From Mesaphorura yosii (lineage: Eukaryota; Arthropoda; Collembola; Poduromorpha; Tullbergiidae), in NCBI GenBank assembly GCA_009869945.1, contig WIXG01000139.1, positions 118,155-182,154 of the forward strand: a stretch of 64,000 nucleotides of DNA. Direction: 5' to 3'. The number at the start of each line of letters is the position of its first letter. Positions within the stretch are counted from its first letter, which is position 1. The notes below the pieces were generated by a model. It was not told where the DNA came from and did not search any database. It was given only the letters and a program-made list of their open reading frames with translations. Of this stretch, positions 1 to 10,700 are shown piece after piece. Made by a program: the position numbers and the translations under genes.

Positions 1-1049
1 AGCGCTTTAACATATCGTACAAAGGTGGCTAGAACGACTTAACTAGGACTAGGAGTTTGGTATTCTCAAAATTTTGATGAAAATTTGAGCATTTGAACTG
101 CTGAAAAAGGAAACATCCAATAATCAAAGAATTCGTTCATAAAAAATTCACTATTGTACGAAACTTTCTATACACACACGTACGCACGTTCTAAATTACA
201 TTTTCCATCGTAATCTTGTAGTAGGTTCTGTGAGCTAGTGCTTTTTAATAATTTGATATTCGTTAGAGTTTTATCTGCTCTACAGCTACTGTAAAATCCT
301 CTTACTGCATAATCATTTGTATTCGGTATGATTTGCTTTTGCCTTACGGTAAAGAATCACAGGTGACAATGACGACGTTTTGCTCTCAGGACGTGGCTGA
401 GAACTTTTTGACTAGCGTTTGAGGTATGATTAAAGAGGAGTTTTTACTTTAATCTCTGAAGCGGTTAAAATAATTCTTTCGCAAATTCGTGTCAGATTTC
501 CGTACTTCCGGAGCGCACTGATTGATCTCAACCTCATAAATTATATGCAAGGTTGCTCACTGAACAAACAACAAAAGAGAAATTTGAAGACAAAACAAGA
601 AATTAGCAGGGCAGGACAGCGCCATAATTATAATCATATCTGGATAATTTCTTAACAACTGTATCGCACACATTTATAAAGCATTGATACGTGAAGTATT
701 TCTTAACGTAGTACAAGACACGCTAAATGGTGCTCGCCTAACTACGAATTCTTGTAATGGGCTTTAAGAATAATGTTCTATATTGCTTCATGAGGAAAAG
801 GCCTCCAGTAACTTTTCATTCTCAGTGTTATTACAATACTTGAAGACTAGAGTTGGTTTGTACGAACTGTCATAGAAAATATTTAGCTATTTACATAAAT
901 GTCTGTTACAAACGTCTCTTCATCACGCCCTTGTCGAGCACCTGAACCGTTCCGAAAATATCTTGGTGATAGCACTTTGTAGTTGGAGAATCACAGCGTT
1001 TCGCCCACAATTGTCAAAGTTAAGTAAGAATTCGTATTTTCTAAGCATT
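1..1049 (-). other. 3' UTR / downstream flank of Ih
   Basis: AT-rich DNA downstream of the Ih stop codon, with no credible coding frame. I see no canonical AATAAA on the minus strand. Two ATTAAA variants occur (complements of 448-453 and 244-249). The end of the transcript cannot be fixed from sequence alone. Confidence 0.5.
244..453 (-). promoter_or_regulatory. Ih: Candidate polyadenylation hexamers (ATTAAA x2)
   Basis: ATTAAA, the commonest variant of the poly(A) signal, occurs on the minus strand at 453-448 and 249-244, about 600 and 800 bases past the stop. In AT-rich DNA such hexamers are frequent by chance, so this is only a candidate. Confidence 0.2.
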
Positions 1050-1749
1050 TTACTTCTTGTTGGAGGAATATGGCGAGGGGCCGTAAACAACGGGTGACGT
1101 GGTGAAAGATGTCGTCGCAGTGCTCGTCGTCGACGCCGAGGATCCTGTACTTGAAGGAGGAATCGAGCTCAGAGTCTTGAGCGGCTGCGGTTGTTGCGAT
1201 TGCGATGCATTTTGGGCCAAAGATGTCGACGTTGTTGGGAACTGATGCGAAGACGACGAAGCCGACATGCTTGGCCTAAACGTTGGAGGAGGACTGTCGC
1301 TGGTTATCGTAACGGCGGAATCGCCACTAGGCTTAATGCAGATTTGCGGAGGCGGAATTGAGTTTATCGCTGGCGGAGGGCCTGAGGACGATGGATGCGA
1401 GTGTTGCTGTGAAGGTACTTTTGATAATACTACAGATGCGGTTATAGTCGCTGGTGGCGGAGGTTGCTGGTGATTCAAGGTCTCTAAAGATGCGAGGAAA
1501 CAATTCTCAGACTTTGGTCTTGGCAGATTTACTTTCGTGGCTCGCAGCGCCTTCGTTAATTCTTTCATTTCATGTTTGTCTTTATCTTTGTCCTTGCTTT
1601 TGCCACTAGGGAGAATATCTTCTAAATCAATCTCGTCGTCTTCTTGGGCTGCTTGCTCAGAGAGTGCCGTCACAATCGCCGAAACCGACTGATCTTCCCT
1701 TGAAGTTACGGCCGCCACAAGATTTGGATTCTTACCAATTTTATTCAGT
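1050..1749 (-). CDS. Ih: Ih exon M: C-helix end and disordered C-terminal tail
   Basis: Terminal coding exon, residues 669-901, stop TAA at 1052-1050. It starts with the conserved [10 protein letters not shown] that ends the CNBD C-helix. Next come an acidic stretch ([10 protein letters not shown]), a charged Lys/Asp run ([18 protein letters not shown]), and a long Ser/Thr/Pro/Gln-rich tail that appears disordered (poly-Pro near residue 768, many Ser-Ser and Thr-Ser pairs). The protein ends PYSSNKK. The Ser-Asn-Leu terminus that vertebrate HCN channels use to bind TRIP8b is absent. The acceptor is TTTGCAG above 1749. Low-complexity antisense frames here are shadows. Confidence 0.94.
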
Positions 1750-4700
1750 CTGCAAAGCATAAAATACAATCACAATAAAACTGAATCATTAAACTTTTAT
1801 ATTTTTGGCAGTAATTGAAACCCGTGACTTTTTCAGGAATTTGATGTTCTGAAAGCAAAATTTCCAAGCAAGAGCAATTTCGATGCTATAAAAACAAATC
1901 CGCGCTTGACTTCCTTTTGCTAAGCTTATGAAAGAGCGATCTCGTTTGATCTTAAAATAAGTCTTACTTTACAATTTGATTTCTCAGAAGTCATTCGTAT
2001 CGGTCCAACCGTTCTGTTTTTATAGGCAACAAAGCCTTTTCATGTGTCATGCAGCAACGCAGCGTCAGTTTATCTCAAAGAAAGAAAGCGGAGGCGTCTT
2101 AAGTTTAAGTAATCACGCGCCTCCGGTTCTCAATCGTACGTACTTTTCCCATGTGAAATTAATCAAAGGAAGAATTGGAGAAACACACACAGAAAGTAAT
2201 TTTTCCAATTAAGCTGAGACAAGAACAAAACCAAAGGACTAAAGTTGGTTTCGATTTCGGACCAACATTCGCCTCGACTTGAAACTTTCTTCGGGGTTTC
2301 TCCTCACAAATCAAATTACCAAGTCAAGAAATGTTAAGTACGCGTGATGGACAAGGACTTACAATGGCACAGAAACCCATAGCACAGATTTTAGAGTGGG
2401 TCTGCACTATGGCGTCTGTTCGCCACAACCTCTGTTGTAATACGATCATGCACGTAGATGCAATGGCCGTGACGTTAAAGGATAGATCAATGTTCGAGGG
2501 CTAAGGATTGAAATTATTGCCAAGAAAGATAGCATTCCTTAATTTATGTCTGGCCATTAGTGTTAATAGATAAAAATTCGGACATTCATTACTCTGGTTT
2601 GTGCTGCTTTGAGAAAATTCGATTGCCTACTCCAAAAGCGCCCTAAGGAAAATAAATATCTTTCGCCGGAGCAAACCTAAGCTTTGCTAAACACTTTCTC
2701 CATTCTCAGCCGACCCGCCGCCGCGGCCGCTGCTACAAAGAAGAATCTCATCCGTGAGTTTCTGTACCAGTATTCGGAAAGTTGGCAGACGTGCGGGTAA
2801 GTGCGCGTACCTCGAAACATAATAATAAATGTTATTGTTATGAATGTAATAATGCAATAATACCTCTCTGCAGCCACGGACTCCATCGTGCGTCTCATGA
2901 GAGGATACTGGTCCAATACCGTATTAAAATGGTCCACACTAAGTGAGAATAAGTTGCAGTATGTTTCAGCCCTCACACTCGCCACTCTCCTGCGAATAGA
3001 ATTCACAACTTAAAGCAACAATAATTACCAAGTGATAAATGTACTTTTATCTTTCTGTGAAAATATTACTGCAATAACACTACAAGAACAACGACAAAGG
3101 CCCAGACAATCTGGCAAGGCAAATGCTGAAACGTGTGAGAATTTGGGAGTGGAGGTCCATTTTGCACTGCACCATATCATACAATTTTCTGTGTTATGTG
3201 CAATTAAAAATGAAAGTTCTAAGATCGAGCGGGTTCCAACGCGAGAAATTTACGGTTGGCACAAAGCTGGAAGTTTCCTGGTCTTCGAAACACAGGCCTT
3301 ACTTGATAAAAGGAAAAATATTAGTTTCATAAACGCAAGGCGTACGTGTCGTTATGTGCTTTGAGTTTCACCAGGACAAGAGCACTTGCCTACGACAAAG
3401 AATGGAACACACATGAAAACAGTGCTCATTACTATTATTTTCATCACTCTCAACTTCTCTACGTTACATCCAGGAAGAATGTTAGCCTGGTCTAACACGA
3501 TTTCCTTCGTGAGTCTGTGCATCGGTCTAGTCTGAAGCAGCATCAGCTGCACGGCAAGAGCAAGGCTCGGTGGCGTGGACAAACCTCGCATTTGTTAGCA
3601 GACAAATTTCCCCAAAGTAGGATCCATCAGATAAAGACGTCGCGACGTCTCCGGTTGCCATTACTGAAATGGTACAAGAAGCAAGGAATGAAAAGAACTC
3701 CAAATAGTTTACTCAGAGCAGAGTGCAAGTAACACCATGCGGTCATTACTTACCGATGTCAACAATTCCTTCCTGTATAAAGTACATTTTGGTTCCAATA
3801 GTACCTTCCTTTATAATTATGTCACCTGCAACATTCAAGTTTTCAAAATCGATCAATGCATGTAAGAGAGCGGCTTTAATTAAAAGTCCCATGAAAGTTT
3901 TGATTCGAAAATTGCCCTGAATTAATTAAGGCGTATTCAATCAAAGCTTCGTTTAGCACCGGCAAAGTTTTAAAAGTCAAAAGAGAGCAGCGCTGAAAGG
4001 GATCAGCCCTTTTAATTAATTAGTGACTGCCAAGACGAAGTAATTATTTAATTAGTATTAATTGCCATGTGTGCTCTCATCCTGCCTCGCGGCTTGCAGA
4101 AAAAGGAAATGAATGAGAAAGTTTGTAAAGAAAATGTTTTGTTTCAAGAAGTTTGTAGTATAATTCTGGCCCGTGGCTCTTCGTCTCCGTCAGAGTCCGG
4201 GCCAACTTTCTTTCCTGTCCATGTCCACATCTGCTTAATTCGTTACTGGTACCAGCATCGTAATAAACTTGCAGAGCGTTAGTAAAGCATTCACATGATG
4301 ATGAGGCTCATTCAAAACTTCTCAAAGTTTCATAATTAAACCCTTAAGTAGGCAAAGACATTATGCCGCCCGAGAGTAGGAGAAAGTAACATCGCACCAC
4401 TTTACTTTATTAATTCGGCGGAGATACACAAATTTGGTGTGGTTGATGACACGATGTGGGTGTATCTGACGCTGCCCTGGTTGAGTTGTTTCGTGCTTGT
4501 CCTTGCATTAATATGTTAATGAGGTTACGAGACTGTTTGTTTGCAGTAGGGTAAGACTTCGGGCCTTTGAGTCCTTGGTAAGGTGTGATCAGTGAGATAA
4601 ACTCAGTCGGTCTTTTGCTCGTAACTTTTCTTGGCTAGCCTCAGCGTCTTTCCCATTGCATTTACACTATAGTATGTCTCCGAACGTGTGTATGGGTAGT

Positions 4701-7700
4701 GCTGTTCTTGTCATAAGTGCTGGAGCATAAAAGCAAGATCGCAAAAATGCAAAATAAAGTGATCAATTAAGTTAAACTCAAAGCGAGGTCTTTGCGAAAT
4801 TAATTCCTAGGTATTGTAAGATCGATTACATTTTGAATTCGACTCATCACACTGTAAAATGGGAAGACGTACATCATTAACTGACACCGAGGTGGCACAA
4901 ATCAGCGTATTAACAGACGCTGGACACAGCCAAGAGAAATTGCCGGCCTAGTTGTTCACAAACTGTCGTCCCCAACGTTCTGAGACTTGGCGAGAATTAT
5001 GGTCAAAATTACTCTACAGCACGGCAGAAGGTCACCGAGTAGAGCCGAAGAAGAATGGCCAGATTGGTTTCAGAATCACAGTTTTCCATCCGACAAATTT
5101 TGGACGAACTGAAAAATAATCTCTTTTGGGACTGTTCAGAGCATTTTGGTAAAAATTCCTCACCGTAAGTACACCAAACGCTTAAGGCAACCTAAGCTAA
5201 CTGACGTGCATAAGTATGCAAGGTTAGAATTTTCGAAAAAGCACATGATTGGGGCGGCAAAGAGTGGAACAAGGTCAACTGGTCTTCTCCGACGAGAAGT
5301 GGAATCTCAATGTTCCAAACGAAAACCAATTTTATTGACACGATTTAAGGAAAGAGCAGAATACTTCTCCAAAAGGCAGCAAGGTAAGTAGATCTCAATC
5401 TGTAGTATTTAACTCAATATTTCATAGGCGGTGGTTCATTTATGCTTTGGGGCTGATTCGATTCATACGTCCAGCCACACTAGGGACTGGTTCTGAAGAC
5501 AAAGTCCGGACCTCAACCGTATTGAAAACCTTTGGGGCATCATGACGCGTACCGTCTATGTTAATGGAACACAATTTCAAACGTTAATGACTGAGACTGG
5601 CAATTGAAATGGCATGGAACAGCATTCCTCTTCAAACATTGAGAAATTTGATCAATTTCAGAAAAATAAAATTTTTCAAGTCGTTTATAATCGGGAAATC
5701 GGTTTCATTGGTTAGATTAGATCGGAAACAGGAGTGACACATGTCAATTTTTGTCTGAGAAATACATTGTTTGTAATTGTAATCTCCTGAGTTTATCTTA
5801 TTTGATCACTTAGTTCTTCATCTTTTGACTGTAATTTTTTAGCTAATTCCTTTTTGTAAAATCTAACGTGGTGTAGTAGCGTCGTGTCCCTTGCTGTACC
5901 TTTGTAGTAAATAAAAAAATTGGAGAATGGAATCAGAAGTTACGAGCAAAAATCCCTCTGAGTTTATCTCACTGATCACATCTTACTTTCTACTTGTATA
6001 TTCAGGTTCAACTTAAATCATTTACATTCATTTCATTTTGGATTGCTCAAATTATAGGAGCAAATGTGTGTATGGTGGCTGGACACGAATAATTCACGCT
6101 TGTCGTAACCGAGTTCAGACTGCTGTACACTAGTTCCATGCGTACCTGGCTGGAAGACTTCATACTGGAGTTTGGTTACCACTTCAGAAACGAAATCAGG
6201 GTCAGCATGGGCAAAGAATGGCACGGAAGCGACCAAACTTCGACAGTTGTAGTTGACTACGTCCTGGACACGAGAGATAAGAAAAAGAGAGGAGGCCATT
6301 ACTGAATGCTTGTCAGAGAAGACAAAACGTGAAACGAGGGCAGCAAATGAGAAACTTAAATCAATACTCCTTCGCTCCCACCGGCATAACTGCTGCTACA
6401 GCCTCGGCCTCTAACCTATTTTGTAACTTTGGAACTTACCCCGCGAAGTTTTTCAGACAGTTCGCCCAGAATGGCGTCCTCATCAAAAAATTTGCCCTGA
6501 TACCGATGCTCAAAGTACTCCGTGATCCTGGCTCGCATATTTCTCGGCAGTTTGCGGTACGCCATGTATTCTTCGACTTGTTTCAGCTGAAAAGAGCAGA
6601 GGCGATTAGTCATAATTGGCAACGTTTATGGTAATACATAATCGGGCACGGACAGGAATTTGCTATGAATCGTGGACTCTTGAAATATTCAGTTCGATTT
6701 TCACCAACGTGAGTTTAATCGAATTCCCTCTCTCATCCGCATTTGTGGATGACTGTTTACTTAAGTCGGTATTTATTTGTACACCAAGAATCTACAAAGT
6801 ACGAATAATATATTGTTCTCACAAGAATAGGAATACAAATAGAAGAAGCTGATGATCTCAAACCTCAAAAATGGCCGCGAGCGAGAAAAGGAAAGACCAA
6901 AGACCAAGACGGAATAAAATATTTTACAAAATAAACAGCAAATGCGATTCAGTAAAACTAAAATAGAAGTCGGGATTTCGAGAAGTAATATTATAATTCG
7001 CAATGGGAAAACAATACACTGCAGATCTAAGACAGTTCAGGCCCAAGCGATGGTCTCTGGGTTTTATAGCTTCGAGGGAGCAAACATCGACGAAGAGTGT
7101 GGCTACTCAAGACTCCTGTTTTGGTATTGGAAAAATGATTTCGAATAAAAATGGAAATGAAAGGAATTACGACCCAAGCAAGGTCGGGCGCAGCGGAGAT
7201 TCGGCACATAAAGTCTTAAGATCGTTAACCGACCACCAATGCAAGCATAAAGCAGCCGACCGCTTGCATGGACCCATTTTATTGAAACCGGATCGAAACA
7301 GTAGAAATCAAAATTCTTTCGCTGATTACCTTTTCGCGATACTGACGTCTTGACGAGTCCAGACTCTGAATCAGATTTGTTGCGTGACCCAGGAAGAGCG
7401 CATAGCAAGTTGCTCCAGAAATCATTGAAAGCATCGTTAACCACATATCCGTGAGTGTGTCTGGCGGGAAACGGCCGTACCCAATGCACAGCATGTGAGA
7501 CATAGCTTTGAACAACGCCCAAGAGTATTGCTCCAACCAGTACGCCTCCTGCAATCACAAATTACGAAATTATTGAATTGAGTAGGAACAGTATGCCCTT
7601 TTGATGAATATGGAATGAGAGGCACGCAATTATTTCTTTATGATCCCAGAATTGCAAAATACCAGTCTAGGCTCACTTAATCCCTGCAAGTCGTGCTCTA

Positions 7701-10700
7701 GTTAGCGAGTTCTTGCACTGGAACCACGCGCCGGGAACATTCTGCTTCAGCGACCTATGCCTATGATAGATTAGCAGTGTCATGTCGACGTCATGTCCCT
7801 ATTTTCGGCTCTATTCACGGCCGACTCGTGTATAACGTTCACCATAGCAGTCAAGTATATGTCCGTCTCGGATCTTGCATCATGCAATTCTCTTTCGACC
7901 AGAGGAGAAGAGCCGAGTATGAAAATGTGATTGATTGTCCAGCAAGAAACATTATGTTTGCATTTCTCTTCCAACCAACTGCCACAAACATTGCAAAAAA
8001 ATGTTTGTAATGTTGGACGTGAACTCGGAAAACAAAATGGACTGCATTAGAGGATAATTTGTAGGTCCAGGCGGACGTGTTTCACCTTTGCTTGTATAGT
8101 CTAGGCTGGAGAAGGAGCGGGCAACTGGGCCAGGATACCTCCACTGTAGGCACAGGCAGTGGGAAATTAACTCATCAATTCAATAAGAAATTAATGAACT
8201 TGTCAAGATACGACTCGTAAAATAATCTAATTCCAACATGTAAAATGTAGCACGTAGCATTTGATTAACATATTCAGGCATCTCTAGTATGTGGTCAATT
8301 TATTTGGCTAATTAACAGCATGAATGCCTGCTTGCTGCTTGAGAACGTGTAAGCCTGGTTTCATGCAGGAAAAATTCGTACAATGTTGTGCATCCATTTT
8401 AAAGTAATTCTATTTTAGAGCAGAGCTTCAGGCCGGTTTGGCCAGTTCGATCCGCGTTTGAGTACTTTCCCGCTGGGACATGGCTCACTAACTTTTGCAG
8501 CCGTTGAAACGCCATATTATTTCTATTTTTGGACTTGTAAATATTTATGCTCTGTTGAATGCTCTTCATATTTTTAAGAATTCTGAACATGTCTTACAGT
8601 TGTTTTGTATTCACTATTCAATTCCGATATCTCTGCGACTCTGCTCCGCTCCTGTCTCTGTTCAGAATTGCAATCCGCTACGCTGAGCTGGCCGGTGAAG
8701 CATTGGCAATATAAAACCTTTTCATTTTTCATATTTCCTCCCTGGACTTTCAAATCCGGCCGAGAAGTTGGCTTCTGTGTAAAATCTCACAAATAAGCTT
8801 TGACTCTTCAGTTTGAATGAATGATTTTGCATAAAAAGCCTGCTTCCTCGTGCCAAATGCTTGGTGCCATGCTTTAACAACACCGACCCCATGATACTAA
8901 GACAAGTAAATGGAACATTAACTTTGCTCCGAGGCGCAACCTAAAGCCAATTTGGACTTGGAATACCTTTCATCATGTTTTTGTCGAAATTAAACTCATT
9001 GTTAAATGTTGCGACATGCGTCACGATGGCACGGTCGGTCAGGTAATGACTCCAAAGTGTACATGTTTCTTAAGCTGTAAGAGTTTGACTGACTACACAC
9101 TTTCAGGTTGTGAAAGAAAGTACTGGTCAGGTACGAGCAATAAAACTCAAAATTGTGTGTCTCTGAGTTAATAGCGCAAAAATTCTTATTTAGAATTTTT
9201 TCGTTGATTCTCACCTGAAGTTTATTTTTGGAGACCCACGAGTGTTCTGGGAAGCCTTGAAGCATAGGCACAAGAAATTGCAGGCATCCAGACCAGTGGC
9301 CGATGAGTAGCATCATACAAATCAGGTTGAAGATTCGCATGAAGACCGATGCCATGTTCAGAAACTGAAAAGGAAACATATTAAACATGGTTCATTTGTA
9401 TCAGGAATCCTCCGGGCTGAAAAGTAAGAATTCGGTTAGCTTTTGATACTGCGTTCAGTTGCATTCGCATAAGAGGAGTTTCACGGTTCACGGTTCACGT
9501 ATCCCGTGCAACTCTCAACATCTTTGGCACTTGATTACGCTCAAATGTTCACTTTGTAAAAATCATTCTGTCTTTATGCTTAAGCACACGGTACAAAACA
9601 TGAAGACGCAGACGATCATCAGTTCAAAAATTGTCATAGATTGATGATATATAGAAAAAAGCATCTTGCGCTATGAAGCACAACAACTTGCATTGATTAT
9701 GCTCCCGGCTCCCAAAAATTGTCACACGCCAAGGATCCCACTCAAAAATAGTTCATCAAGATCCCTAAGCTTTTACTAATACGATATACCGCAATTGTGG
9801 CCCTGCAAAAATTGTGTCGGCCAAGAAAGATTCAAGTATTATCAAACGGCACTGAAAAAGTTCTGCAATAATGCATTTGTGGTCCTGAGGTTCGGATTAC
9901 GAAAGGGAACAGAAAAAGAGAAGCTAAATTGCAAACTAATTTAATACGTAACGTGCAAGCGTTTAGATTACAAATGGCAAATACTACGGTGCGAGTGTAG
10001 GGTCTCGATGCTCAAAAAGTAGACGCATTAGTCAATCACATACTCAACAAGCGTGAACGTTCGACAAATGTTACGCTACATTACTCGTGCTAGACAACTG
10101 ACCCGAGGCGAACGATTTACCAATACAAATAGTACAAGGATCATACGCACAAGTCCAAAAGTCACATTTACAAAATGCAATGAAATTACAGCGGGATAAT
10201 CAAAAACAAACAAACAGGCATGGCATACACGAGACATTCAGGCTCAGGCTGGCAGGCTTCAGGCATTGGGTGGGTGGAGTTCACCGTTATCGAAACCTAC
10301 CTTTAAGATTGTATTCTTTCCCGAAAAAGGCTCCTTTTCACCAAATGTTGTCGAGTCTCGTCGTTTACGGGTACGTTTTTGATGAAGTGTTTGGCGTAAC
10401 TGTGAAGACACACAAGTCAGCGTAACATTGCAAGAAAAAGGTTTAACCAAAGAGAGAAGGTAATTAAAGGGGTGTGAAGAAGACAACAGAAGTTTTACAC
10501 AGAAGGGTGGCGGCAGCAGTAGCGCACTCGCTTGCATCGTGGGTTCAGACTGTCATTAGCTCACAGTTCACGTTCACATGGGACACATCGATGGGAACTC
10601 AAAAACGTAGACAGAGGAAACGCGTGGTCTGGGTCACATGTCACAGTATGCTAAACTAAAAAGACTATTGTCTCGGGCTAACTGGCACGGTTCTAAATGA

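Larger units (their letters stand above)
4581..5983 (+). mobile_element. Decayed Tc1-like transposon with doubled terminal repeats
   Basis: 1403-bp element in intron I-J, inserted opposite to the channel gene. A TA duplication flanks it (4579-4580 and 5984-5985). Outer inverted repeats of about 47 bp (4581-4627 and 5937-5983) share TGTGATCAGTGAGATAAACT. A second, inner copy of the motif lies at each end in the same orientation as its outer copy (4759-4783 and 5785-5811). This is the inverted/direct-repeat arrangement seen in some Tc1 relatives such as Sleeping Beauty. The transposase remnant between them fits the IS630/Tc1/mariner superfamily. Frameshifts, in-frame stops and an internal deletion make it non-autonomous. 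Confidence 0.92.
3826..6145 (-). other. Ih intron I-J
   Basis: 2320-bp intron. About 60% is the Tc1-like element. The flanking 750 bp and 160 bp show no exon or repeat. Without the insertion the intron would be about 0.9 kb. Confidence 0.85.

Noticed and set aside
1267..1473. Plus-strand Gly/Cys-rich frame
   Set aside because: Shadow of the Ser/Pro-rich Ih exon M on the opposite strand.
8430..8470. AGTTCGATCC, resembling a tRNA T-loop box
   Set aside because: No A box, acceptor stem or cloverleaf can be built around it.
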